DNA of 64,000 nt from JAOUEA01 sp963810915. GTDB lineage: Bacteria > Actinomycetota > UBA4738 > HRBIN12. The first letter of the stretch is position 1, and the number at the start of each line of letters is the position of its first letter. Both the position numbers and the translations under genes were made by a program. Location of the stretch: positions 186,001-250,000 of the forward strand of contig CAWEPH010000001.1 in NCBI GenBank assembly GCA_963810915.1. The letters are read 5' to 3'. Of the stretch, positions 52,422 to 64,000 are shown piece by piece. The notes under the pieces are model-generated. The model did not search any database. It saw only the letters and a list, made by a program, of their open reading frames with translations, and was not told where the DNA came from.

Positions 52422-53790
52422 TCACGCCCCGGTTCCGTCGTCACCGAGGTTCCGGATGAACAGCGCCTCGGCGAGCGCGAGATGCTCGACGTCGGCGAGC
52501 TCCACGCTCTCGTCCAGCGAGTGCCAGTTGGACTTCTCGTCGCCCGTGCCCCAGATCAGGACGGCGATGCCGGGGAAGGTGTCCGCGAGCATCGGCACCA
52601 GCGGGATCGAGCCGCCGCTGCCGTGCTCCTCGACCGCGGCGCCGAACGCCTCCGCGAGCGCCTCCTTGGCCGCCGCGTACGCAGTGGTCGAGGTGTCCAC
52701 CATGTAGCCCATCCCGGCCTCGCCGTCGCCGCCGATGTCCACGCGCACCCCCCAGGGGGCCGCCGCGCGGAGATGGGCCACGAGAGCCTCGCGCGCCGCC
52801 ACGGGGTCGTCGCCGGGCGCCAGGCGGAGCGACACGCGCGCCCGGGCCTGCGGCACGATCTGGTTGGAGGACTCGGCCACGCGCGGCGCGTCGAAGCCGA
52901 GCACCGCGACCGCGGGCTTCGACAGGAGGCGGTCGGCGAGGGGCCCGCTGCCGATGAGCCGGACCTCGTCGTACAGGCCCGCATCCCGGCGCAGCGTCGT
53001 CCTCGGTCACGTCGCTGCCCTCCCACGCGAAGCTGCGGAGCCCGTCGATCGTCACGTCGCCCGCGTCGTCGTGCAGGGAGGCGATGATCCGGCAGAGCGC
53101 GGTGATCGCGTCGGGCACCGGGCCGCCGTAGGAGCCGCTGTGCTGAGCGATGGGCATCACGCTCACGGTGATCGTGCAATCGGTGACGCCGCGCACGCTC
53201 GTGTCGACCGTGGGGATCCCGGTGCGCACGTTGCCCCCATCCGCGATCACGGCGATGTCCGCGCGCAGCAGGTCCGCATGCCCGCGCACGAGCTCGGGCA
53301 GGTGCTCGGTGGTGCACTCCTCCTCGCCCTCAACGAGGAGCTTGACGGTGACGGGCAAGGTGGCGCCTTCGTGCGCGCCGAGCGCCCGCAGTGCCGCCGC
53401 GTGCACCGCCACGCCGCTCTTGTCGTCCGCCGAGCCCCGCCCGTACATCCGACCGTCGCGGATCTCGGGCACGTACGGCGGCGAGCTCCACGCCGCGGCG
53501 TCGCCCTCGGGTTGCACGTCGTGGTGCGCGTAGAGCAGCAGGGTGGGCGCGCCGGGCGGCCCGGGGATCTCCGCGAAGACCGCAGGATGTCCGCCGTCCA
53601 GCTCGATCAGGCGGGCGTCGCGTGCCCCTGCGGACGCGAGGATCTCCCGCGTGAGCTCGGCCGAGGCCCGCACGTTGGCGGGGTCGAACCCCGCGTGGCC
53701 CACGGAGGGGATCGCCACCAGCCGGGAGAGGTCGTCGATCGTCTGCGCCATGCCGTCGCGCACGCGCGTCCGGAGCTCGTTGGTATCCAT
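52422..53790 (-). CDS. M20-family metallopeptidase (one apparent frameshift)
   Basis: A dipeptidase/carboxypeptidase of about 455 residues. Zinc and catalytic positions: LLLYAHHDVQPEGD (first metal His and Asp), GRGSADDKSG (bridging Asp), VEGEEECTT (catalytic Glu pair), and GTGDEKSNWHSLDESVEL at the C-terminus (last His). A dimerisation domain lies between about 215 and 330. One extra base near 52993 splits VTEDD from LRRDAGLYDEVRL; 1369 nt minus 1 is 456 codons. This is the rightmost indel I see in the affected stretch. Confidence 0.88.
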
Positions 53791-53850
53791 CGCGACGGAG
53801 CCTATCGCGAGTAACGACCGACGCCCGCGCCACACGCCGGACGCACGCAG

Positions 53851-54890
53851 CTACGAACGCAGCTCGCCCTTGGGCTCCGCCATCCGCCAGTCGTACGGGC
53901 TCGTGAACGAGGTGACGAGGCGCGCGTAGTTGGCCCGCGCGAAGGCCACCGGGTTCGGCACGTTGCGCATGCTCATCGAGCCCTTCATCTGCTCGACGCT
54001 CTCGTACTCGTGCTCCGCGAGCCACGTCTCGATGCCTCCCAGCACCGTCGTGACGTGCGTGGGGCCCTCGTGCAACAGGGCGCTCGCCATCATCGTCACG
54101 TCCGCGCCCACCAGCAGGGCCTTCAGGGCATCGTCGGCCGTGTGGATCCCGGTGGTGCAGGCCAAGGACGCGTGCACGCGATCGCGCAGCACGCCGATCC
54201 AGCGCAGCGGCAGCGCGAGCTCCTCGGAGGTGGACAGGTGCAGCGTGGGATCGACGGTGAGGGTCTCGAGGTCGATGTCCGGCTGCATGAACCGGTTGAA
54301 GAGCACCAGCCCGTCGGCGCCCGCGGCAACCAGCCGGTGCGCGATGTGCCCGACGGAGGAGAAGAACGGTCCGATCTTCACCGCGAGCGGGATCGTGATC
54401 TCCGCGCGCACGGCCTCGACGAGTTCGACGTAGCGCTGCTCCACCGCGTCGGCGGTCTCGTCCGGGTCGGCGGCGATGAAGTACACGTTGAGCTCGAGCG
54501 CGTCCGCACCCGCCTCCTCGATCCGCTTGGCGTGCGCGAGCCATCCTCCGACCGTGATGCCGTTCAGGCTCCCGATCACCGGGATGCGGAGCTCCGCCTT
54601 GGTCTCCTCCAGGTGGTGGAGGTAGGCGTCGGCCCCCGTGTTGTACTCCTCGAAGTCGGGCAGGTAGGTGAGGGCCTCCGCGAAGGTCTCGGCGCCCACG
54701 TCGAGGGCGCCCGCGATCTGCAGCTCTTCGTGCTCGATCTGCTCCTCGAACAGAGACGGGAGCACCACCGCCGCCGCGCCGGCGTCCTCCAGCGCCTTCA
54801 GGGTCTCGATGCGCTGACCCATCGGGGACGCGGAGGGCACGACGGGGTTGGCCAGGTCCATCCCCAGGTACCGCGTGCGGAGATCGACGG

Positions 54891-54894
<4 letters not shown>
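53851..54894 (-). CDS. Dihydroorotate-dehydrogenase-like FMN protein (PFOR-associated)
   Basis: A 347-residue TIM-barrel protein related to class 1 dihydroorotate dehydrogenase. Seen: YLGMDLANPVVPSASPMG at the start, IPVIGSLNGITVGGW, ELNVYFIA, PLAVKIGPFF, GADGLVLFNRF and the phosphate-binding end TTGIHTADDALKALLVGAD. The pyrimidine substrate signature is only partly conserved, and a separate pyrD exists here, so I do not call it PyrD. Its start overlaps the PFOR stop by 4 nt, an association I recall from other bacteria. It may serve the PFOR redox system. Confidence 0.82.
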
Positions 54895-58532
<3,638 letters not shown>

Positions 58533-58615
58533 ACCGGAATCCTGGAGGCCCGAGCGGGGTACCCGCAAGGCCGAAGGTCCCCCGGCCGCGGGGTCGAACC
58601 GCGCGGAAGGCTGGT

Positions 58616-59230
58616 TCAGGGCGCGAGGCGCTCCATCCTCCAGCCTTCCCCCGTGCGCACGTACCGGATCCGGTCGTGCAAACGGAACGCACGCGCCCGC
58701 CAGAACTCCATCGTGGCGGGAACGATCCGATAGCCGCCCCAGTTCTGCGGGCGCGGCACCACGTCGGGGAACCGTGCGTCGGCGGCCCTGAAGCGGGCCA
58801 TCAGCGTGTCCCGGTCCTCGATCACGTCACTCTGGGGCGAGGCCCACGTCCCGATCTGCGCCTCACGCGGGCGACGGGCGAAGTACGCATCGGATTCCTC
58901 GTCGCTCGTGCGTGCGACCGTGCCCTGCACACCTACCTGGCGGTCGAGCTCGCGCCAGAGCAGCGTGAACGAAGCCCACGGGTTCTCCGAGAGCTCGCGC
59001 GCCTTGCGGCTCTCGTAGTTCGTGTAGAACACGAACCCGTCCTCGCCGAAGCTCCGCAGCAGGACGTGGCGCGTGTTCGGACGGCCGTCGGCGCCCGCCG
59101 TCGCGAGCGCGACGGCGTTCGCGAGGTGGATCCCCTCCGCCTCGGCGTCGTCGAACCAACGCCGGAACTGGGTCATCGGTTCGGGGCTCAGGTCGTCGGC
59201 CTCGAGCCCGAGATCCGGCTTCTCGCTCAT
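58616..59230 (-). CDS. Pyridoxamine 5'-phosphate oxidase-like protein, copy 1
   Basis: A 204-residue FMN split-barrel protein of the PdxH family: RHVLLRSFGEDGFVFYTNY with the FMN/substrate Lys nearby (YESRKARELSEN), YFARRPREAQIGTWAS, and the C-terminal dimer/substrate motif RLHDRIRYVR with the Arg and His of PdxH. These key residues support real PNP/PMP oxidase activity. It lies beside a second copy at 59317-59967. ATG 59230 (MSEKPDL) is chosen over an upstream in-frame ATG because the family starts there. Confidence 0.85.
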   Translation of the reverse strand: MSEKPDLGLEADDLSPEPMTQFRRWFDDAEAEGIHLANAVALATAGADGRPNTRHVLLRSFGEDGFVFYTNYESRKARELSENPWASFTLLWRELDRQVGVQGTVARTSDEESDAYFARRPREAQIGTWASPQSDVIEDRDTLMARFRAADARFPDVVPRPQNWGGYRIVPATMEFWRARAFRLHDRIRYVRTGEGWRMERLAP

Positions 59231-59316
59231 GCCCGCCATGGTGCGACGGCCGCGGGTCCAGGCCGAGGGCCGAAGGGCCTCGCGGGGCGAGGCCGCCCGG
59301 CGCCGGCATCAGGCCG

Positions 59317-59967
59317 TCAGGGCGAGAGGCGCTCGACGCGCCAGGCGTCGCCCGCGGCCGCCCGCGTGTAGCGGAACCGGTCGTGCAGTCGATGCCGCCG
59401 CCCTTGCCAGAACTCGATGGACTCCGGATGCACCAGGAAGCCTCCCCAGAACGGCGGGCGGGGAACCTTGCCCGGGAAGCGCGCGGCCACCTCCGCGAGC
59501 TGACGCTCCAGCTCGTCGCGGTCCCTGAGGACGGCGCTCTGCCGCGACGCCCACGCGCCGAGCTGCGCGTCGCGCGGCCGGGCGGCGAAGTAGGCATCCG
59601 ACGCCTCCTCCGGGCTCCGGCTCACCCTGCCCGTCACGCTCACCTGGCGATCGAGCTCCTTCCAGAGGAAGACCAAGCCGGCGTGCGGGTTGGCGGTGAG
59701 CTCGCGACCTTTGCGGCTGTCGTAGTTTGTGAAGAACTCGAAGCCCCGTTCGTCGACGCCTCGGAGCAGGACGTGACGCACGCCGGGCCGGCCGTCGGCG
59801 TCCGCGGTGGCCACCCCCATCGCGTTGGGGAGCGAGACCCCGGCGGCTTCCGCGTCCGTGAGCCAGCGTCGGAACTGCGCGAGCGGATCGTCGAGGAGGC
59901 CGTCGCGGTCCAGCGGTCGGTCCTCGTGGAAGCCGGTCGGGGCCTGCATGTTCCGAGGGTCCGTCAT
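59317..59967 (-). CDS. Pyridoxamine 5'-phosphate oxidase-like protein, copy 2
   Basis: A 216-residue PdxH-family protein, with the same layout as copy 1: RHVLLRGVDERGFEFFTNYD, SRKGRELTANP, YFAARPRDAQLGAWAS and RLHDRFRYTR. A longer N-terminus (PTGFHEDRPLDRDGLLDDP) resembles the PdxH lid. The copies are clearly paralogous, but differ through most of the chain, so this is an old duplication. Both keep catalytic residues. Which one is the main PdxH is unclear; this one has the more complete N-terminus. Confidence 0.85.
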   Translation of the reverse strand: MTDPRNMQAPTGFHEDRPLDRDGLLDDPLAQFRRWLTDAEAAGVSLPNAMGVATADADGRPGVRHVLLRGVDERGFEFFTNYDSRKGRELTANPHAGLVFLWKELDRQVSVTGRVSRSPEEASDAYFAARPRDAQLGAWASRQSAVLRDRDELERQLAEVAARFPGKVPRPPFWGGFLVHPESIEFWQGRRHRLHDRFRYTRAAAGDAWRVERLSP

Positions 59968-60021
59968 GAGGGCCTCATCGTACGGTGGTGGCCTCGACCG
60001 GGGATCCGCGTCGCGGCCCGG

Positions 60022-60426
60022 CTAATCGTCCACCACCACCGCGAGCGCCTCGACCTCGAGGAGGAGCTCCGGCAGGACGAGGGCGACCACCTGGACCGCG
60101 GTGCTGGCGGGAGGGCGTTCCACATCGACGTAGCGATCGCGAACGCGCCGCACGTCCGGAAGGATCGCCATGTCCGTCACGAACACCGTCAGTTTGATCA
60201 CGTCGCTGATGGACGCACCGGCCGCGGCGAGCGCCGTGCCGATGTTCTCGAACACCTGCTCGGCCTGCGCCTCGGGATCGCCCGGCCCGACGAGGTCGCC
60301 TTCCGCATCCAGCGCGACCTGGCCCGCGACCGCCACGATCCGGCCCGTGGCGGCGACCGCCTGGCTGTAGCCGTTCCCAGGCACCATCCCGGGCGGGGCG
60401 AGGTGGTGCTGCATGGCGTTCGGCAC
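60022..60426 (-). CDS. RidA/YjgF-family protein
   Basis: A 134-residue RidA-type protein (reactive enamine/imine deaminase). GYSQAVAATGRIVAVAGQVA, DPEAQAEQVFENIGTALAAAGAS, VIKLTVFVTDM and PPASTAVQVVALVLPELLLEVEALAVV follow the family order. The usual catalytic Arg in the RxxxEV region is not obvious here (TAVQV), so this is probably a non-RidA subgroup member. A GTG start with AGGAGGGGCC upstream. Confidence 0.82.
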   Translation of the reverse strand: MPNAMQHHLAPPGMVPGNGYSQAVAATGRIVAVAGQVALDAEGDLVGPGDPEAQAEQVFENIGTALAAAGASISDVIKLTVFVTDMAILPDVRRVRDRYVDVERPPASTAVQVVALVLPELLLEVEALAVVVDD

Positions 60427-60454
60427 GTGGCCCCTCCTTCCGCGCGTCGCGAGA

Positions 60455-60529
60455 TGGCGCCCCCGGCAGGACTCGAACCTGCGCTTCCGGCTCCGGAGGC
60501 CGACGCTCTATCCGCTGAGCTACGGGGGC
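60455..60529 (-). tRNA. tRNA-Arg (anticodon CCG)
   Basis: A complete cloverleaf on the minus strand: acceptor GCCCCCG pairing with CGGGGGC, D-arm region TAGCTCAGCGGATAGAGC, anticodon stem-loop with CTCCGGA (anticodon CCG, reads CGG), T-arm GCAGG-TTCGAGT-CCTGC, discriminator G, CCA encoded. It sits about 480 nt from argS on the opposite strand, the enzyme that charges it. Confidence 0.93.
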
Positions 60530-60627
60530 GTAGCCGCACCGAGTCTAACAACGGCTCCCTCGCCTCCTCGCTCCCGCGGGGCGGCGCACGTCCCAGTTGC
60601 GAGCGACGGCCCCGGTATCCTCGGTCC

Positions 60628-61017
60628 ATGTCCGAGGAGATCCGCGTGCTGCTGGTCGACGACGACCCGGCGATGCTCCGCCTCCTGCAGGTGAACTTCC
60701 GGCTCGAGGGGTTCACCGTCGAGACCGCCTCGCGCGGCGACGAGGCCGTGGAGCAGGCCCTCGCCTCTCCCCCCGACGCGCTCGTGCTCGATGTGATGAT
60801 GCCGGGACTGGACGGCTATCAGGTCGCCGCGCGCCTGCGCGAGGAGCCGACGCTCGCCGGGGTGCCGATCGTGTTCCTCACGGCCCGGGTCATGGAGGAG
60901 GATCGAGCGCAGGGCGAGGCGATCGGCAACGCCGATTACCTCACGAAGCCGTTCGATCCCGCGGAGCTGATCGCCACCGTGCGCCGGCGGATCGCGGCGG
61001 GATCGGATCCGGGGTGA
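60628..61017 (+). CDS. Stand-alone response-regulator receiver domain
   Basis: A 129-residue CheY-like receiver: the acidic pair VLLVDDDPAM, the phosphoacceptor Asp in LVLDVMMPGLDG (near 54), the Thr in VFLTARV and Lys in YLTKPFDP. No output domain. It may act by protein-protein contacts; no histidine kinase is nearby. The stop overlaps the argS start by 4 nt (GTGA), so it is translated with the tRNA synthetase. Confidence 0.9.
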   Translation: MSEEIRVLLVDDDPAMLRLLQVNFRLEGFTVETASRGDEAVEQALASPPDALVLDVMMPGLDGYQVAARLREEPTLAGVPIVFLTARVMEEDRAQGEAIGNADYLTKPFDPAELIATVRRRIAAGSDPG

Positions 61018-62693
61018 GCATCGAGGACCTCCTCGTCGGGTGGCTGGCCGAAGGACTGATTGCCGCCGCGCCGGGCCTGGGACTCGATCCCGTCGACCTC
61101 CCCACGCCCGAGCTCCTGGCGCCCAAGCAGAAGGAGCACGGCGATTTCGCGACGAACGTCGCCCTCGCCCTCGCGAAGCCGGCAGGCCGCCCGCCACGCG
61201 AGGTGGCCGAGACCATCGCCAAGGCGCTGACGCCCGCGCCTTTCGTGCAGAAGGTGGACGTGGCCGGCCCCGGTTTCTTGAACATCTTCACCACGGACGA
61301 CTGGCTCCACGACGTGCTGCGCGACATCGCGGCGCAGGGGCCCGCGTACGGGCGGCGCGAGCCCACCGGACGGAGGGTGCAGGTGGAGTTCGTGAGCGCC
61401 AACCCCACGGGCCCGTTGCACGTCGGGCACGCGCGCAACGCCGTCCTGGGCGACGCGATCGCGCGCCTGCTCGAGGCGATGGGCGAGACCGTGGAGCGCG
61501 AGTACTACTTCAACGACGCGGGCGCGCAGATGAATCGGTTCGGCGCCTCGGTGGAGGCGCGCTACCTCCAGGCCCTCGGCCGCGAGGCCGCGATGCCCGA
61601 GGACGGCTACGGGGGCGCCTACGTGATCGACATCGCGGAGGACATCGTCGCCGCCCAGGGCGACGCGTACGCCGATCTCCCGCCCGACGAACGCGTTCGG
61701 ACGCTGCTCGCCGAGGGCTCCCACCGGGTGCTCGAGGGCATCGCCGCCACCCTCGAGCGGTTCGGCGTGCGCTTCGACGTCTTCTTCTCCGAGGCCGAGC
61801 TGGCACGCAAGGGAGAGATCGAGTCGGCCGTCGAACGTCTGCGCGAGGCGGGTTACGCGTACGAGTCCGAGGGCGCCGTCTGGTTCCGCTCGATGGCGTT
61901 CGGCGATGACAAGGATCGCGTGATCGTGCGCTCCAACGGCGTGCACACCTATTTCGGGGCGGACTGCGCGTACCTGATCGACAAGTTCTCCCGCGGGTTC
62001 GACCACGTGATCTACGTGTGGGGCGCCGACCATCACGGCGACGTCGCGCGCGTGAAGGGCGCCGCCGAGGCGCTCGGCATCGATCCCGAGGCCGTCGAGA
62101 TCGTGCTCTACCAGTTCGTGGCGTTCCTGCGAGGCGGCGAAGCCATGAAGATGAGCAAGCGCGCCGGGACGATCGTCACACTCGACCAGCTGATCGACGA
62201 GGTGGGTGTCGACGCGGCCCGCTTCACGCTGCTCTCCTCCTCCAACGACTCCGCCATGAACTTCGACATCGAGGTCGTGAAGCAGCAGACGATGGAGAAC
62301 CCCGTCTACTACGTGCAGTACGGGCACGCCCGGATCGCGAGCATCCTGCGCAAGGCCGCGGAGCGCGGCGTGGAGCTCCGCCCGATCGAGGAGGCGGATC
62401 TGCCTCTGCTCGTCACGGATGCCGAGCTGGCGCTCCTGCGCGCCCTCGCCGACGCACCGGCGGTGCAGGCGAAGGCGGCCGATCGCCGCGCGCCGCACCA
62501 CCTCACGCACGCCGCACAGGAGCTGGCCGGCCGGTTCCATCGCTTCTACACGGAATGCCCCGTGCTCTCGGAGGACCCGGCGCTCACCCAGGCACGCCTG
62601 TGGCTCTGCGCCGGCACCAAGCAGGTCCTCGCCAACCTGCTGGCGCTCCTCGGCGTCTCGGCTCCCGAGGTGATGGAACGGGCGGATGACTGA
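61014..62693 (+). CDS. argS: Arginine-tRNA ligase
   Basis: A 559-residue class I aminoacyl-tRNA synthetase. N-terminal Add-1 domain (about 1-110) with KQKEHGDFATNVALAL; the HIGH motif appears as NPTGPLHVGHARN (about 135), and the KMSK-like motif as KMSKRAGTIV (about 377), with the DALR C-terminal domain ending YTECPVLSED. Length is typical. The start is GTG 61014, overlapping the receiver gene. It overlaps lysA by 8 nt, giving a receiver-argS-lysA unit. Confidence 0.96.
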   Translation: MSIEDLLVGWLAEGLIAAAPGLGLDPVDLPTPELLAPKQKEHGDFATNVALALAKPAGRPPREVAETIAKALTPAPFVQKVDVAGPGFLNIFTTDDWLHDVLRDIAAQGPAYGRREPTGRRVQVEFVSANPTGPLHVGHARNAVLGDAIARLLEAMGETVEREYYFNDAGAQMNRFGASVEARYLQALGREAAMPEDGYGGAYVIDIAEDIVAAQGDAYADLPPDERVRTLLAEGSHRVLEGIAATLERFGVRFDVFFSEAELARKGEIESAVERLREAGYAYESEGAVWFRSMAFGDDKDRVIVRSNGVHTYFGADCAYLIDKFSRGFDHVIYVWGADHHGDVARVKGAAEALGIDPEAVEIVLYQFVAFLRGGEAMKMSKRAGTIVTLDQLIDEVGVDAARFTLLSSSNDSAMNFDIEVVKQQTMENPVYYVQYGHARIASILRKAAERGVELRPIEEADLPLLVTDAELALLRALADAPAVQAKAADRRAPHHLTHAAQELAGRFHRFYTECPVLSEDPALTQARLWLCAGTKQVLANLLALLGVSAPEVMERADD

Positions 62694-64000
62694 GGCGGCG
62701 GCCTCCGCGCGCCCCCCCATCCCACGGACCTCGGCGGCGCCCTGGCCCGCCACGGCCGTGTTCGGCTCCGACGGGCTGACGATCGCGGGGATCTCGGCCG
62801 CGGTCCTCGCTGAGCGCTACGGCACGCCGCTCCTCGTGGTCGACGAGGACGACCTGCGGGCGCGGTTCGCGGCCGTCGCAGGCATCGCCGACCGTGTGCT
62901 CTTCGCGGTGAAGGCGCTCACGACGCACCAGGTGATCCGGATCGCGCTGGAGTCCGAGCTCGACCTCCTGGCCGCGACCGGCGGGGAGGTCGAGGCGTGT
63001 CTGCGCGCCGGCGCGCCCGCACGCCGCATCGTGCTGCACGGCAACAACAAGTCCGACGAGGAGCTCGCGCTCGCGGTGAGCTCGGGCCTCGCGATCGTCG
63101 TCGCCGACGGTCGCGACGAGCTGGTGCGCCTGGACGCCGCAGCGCGCGCGCAGGCTCGGGTGCAGGGCGTGCTCCTGCGCGTGGTCCCCGACGTCGCCGT
63201 GCGCACGCACGAGGCGATCGCCACCGGTCACGAAGCATCGAAGTTCGGCACCCCGCTCGCGGAGGCCGTGGACGTGGCGCGCGCCTGCGGCGCCCTCACC
63301 GCGCTCCGGTTCGAGGGCCTGCAGGCGCACATCGGCTCGCAGGTCCAGCAGGCGGAGGCGTACCTGGAGGCGGTCGACACGCTGGTCGATCTGGCGGCGC
63401 GGATGCGCACGGAGGCGGGCGTGGAGGTGCGCTCGCTCGACATCGGCGGGGGCTACGCCGTCACCTACGTGGACGAGGTGGAGCTGGTCCCGGCGGAGAT
63501 CGCACGCATCCTGTCGGAGCGGATTCGGGAGCGGTGCGCCGAGCACGGGATCCCGGTTCCGGCGTTGCTCGTCGAGCCGGGGCGATCGCTCGTGGCCAAC
63601 CCCGTCCTCACCCTCTACCGCGTCGGCGGGACCAAGCGTGCCGGCGGGCGCGCGCTCGTCGCCGTCGACGGCGGGATGTCGGACAACCTCCGTCCGATGC
63701 TCTACGACGCGCGGTTCACCGTCGCCGCGGCCGGGCCGACCACCTCGGAACCGTCCGTCCGCGTAACCGTGGTGGGCAAGCACTGCGAGTCGGGCGACGT
63801 CCTGGCCGAGGACGTGTTGCTGCCAGCGGATCTGGCGCGCGGTGGCCTGCTCGCGGTGGCGGCCACGGGCGCCTACACCTATGGGCTCGCGAACGCGTAC
63901 AACCGGGTCGGGCGGCCGGCGGTGGTGGCGGTGCGCGCCGGACGCGCCATCCCCTGGCTCCGCCGGGAGGACGTCGCGGACATGGACCGCCTGGAACGCC
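62686..64000 (+). CDS. lysA: Diaminopimelate decarboxylase (3' end off window)
   Basis: The first 438 residues of a PLP-dependent meso-diaminopimelate decarboxylase, last step of lysine synthesis. The Schiff-base Lys is in VLFAVKALTT (near 76), the phosphate-binding turn is DIGGGYAV (near 253), GFEGLQAHIGSQ-type loop as FEGLQAHIGSQVQ, the EPGRSLV region (near 297), and the catalytic Cys in GKHCESGD (near 367). The frame is open to the window edge, so the C-terminus is missing. The ATG at 62686 overlaps the end of argS by 8 nt. Confidence 0.94.
   Translation, partial: MTEAAASARPPIPRTSAAPWPATAVFGSDGLTIAGISAAVLAERYGTPLLVVDEDDLRARFAAVAGIADRVLFAVKALTTHQVIRIALESELDLLAATGGEVEACLRAGAPARRIVLHGNNKSDEELALAVSSGLAIVVADGRDELVRLDAAARAQARVQGVLLRVVPDVAVRTHEAIATGHEASKFGTPLAEAVDVARACGALTALRFEGLQAHIGSQVQQAEAYLEAVDTLVDLAARMRTEAGVEVRSLDIGGGYAVTYVDEVELVPAEIARILSERIRERCAEHGIPVPALLVEPGRSLVANPVLTLYRVGGTKRAGGRALVAVDGGMSDNLRPMLYDARFTVAAAGPTTSEPSVRVTVVGKHCESGDVLAEDVLLPADLARGGLLAVAATGAYTYGLANAYNRVGRPAVVAVRAGRAIPWLRREDVADMDRLER

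Noticed and set aside
36737..52995. Programmed +1 ribosomal frameshifting in respiratory and transport genes
   Set aside because: There are about 46 sites with no shared slippery sequence, stop codon or stimulator, and some genes would need seven to eight shifts. The pattern fits consensus errors far better.
36737..52995. Pseudogenisation of the respiratory cluster
   Set aside because: Substitutions at active-site, heme, copper and iron-sulfur ligands are not seen, and indel removal restores exact frames. Real decay would also show missense and nonsense changes.

Overview
The window is high-GC (roughly two thirds G+C), densely packed bacterial chromosome. Many genes start with GTG and many neighbours overlap by 4 nt (ATGA/GTGA). 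Several families point to Actinomycetota: a WhiB iron-sulfur regulator, a SigR-like ECF sigma factor with a CHCC-type zinc anti-sigma factor, a MshB/Mca-like deacetylase, a mycothiol-dependent (TIGR03083-type) enzyme, a Bpa-like proteasome activator ending in GQYL, and a bcc-aa3 respiratory cluster with a diheme QcrC. No genus can be named. Combining an aerobic bcc-aa3 oxidase with pyruvate:ferredoxin oxidoreductase suggests a flexible, perhaps microaerophilic organism. No integrase, transposase, prophage or CRISPR array is visible.

Layout. 1-9.4 kb: membrane and secreted proteins (Lon-like PDZ protease, UPF0182), an aldehyde dehydrogenase plus a relic of a second copy of its 3' end, and a TOPRIM protein. 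9.4-11.1 kb: gene-poor, with an inverted ~50-nt repeat pair around a secreted protein, then an initiator tRNA with a strong terminator. 11.1-18.6 kb: M1 peptidase, cNMP-binding protein, hydrolase, an unusual glycosyltransferase with a CysRS-like N-terminal tail, FtsH, and the SigR/RsrA pair. 18.6-27.6 kb: coupled operons (PIG-L deacetylase, decarboxylase, S51 peptidase; Nth; GDPD, GNAT, ABC-F, TIGR03083, UdgB) and WhiB. 27.6-36.7 kb: RTX-type secreted protein, ABC exporter, VIT1-like transporter, MarR, sarcosine-oxidase-like enzyme, GH38 mannosidase, DUF309 and a methyltransferase.

36.7-53 kb: K+ channel, ctaE-qcrCAB-ctaCDF with divergent ctaG, pyrE/pyrD, potADBC, the proteasome activator and an M20 peptidase. 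Most of these conserved genes are broken by single-base indels, almost all +1 insertions. Correcting them restores full-length reading frames, so I read this as patchy consensus error rather than gene decay. I keep these genes as CDS and state the shifts. 53.8-64 kb is intact again: DHOD-like protein plus PFOR, two tandem PdxH-like oxidases, RidA, tRNA-Arg(CCG), a response regulator, argS and the start of lysA.

Functionally the window joins respiration (quinol to cytochrome bcc to aa3, with assembly factor CtaG), pyruvate oxidation to acetyl-CoA, pyrimidine synthesis, polyamine uptake, thiol-oxidative-stress control and protein quality control (FtsH, Lon-like protease, Bpa).
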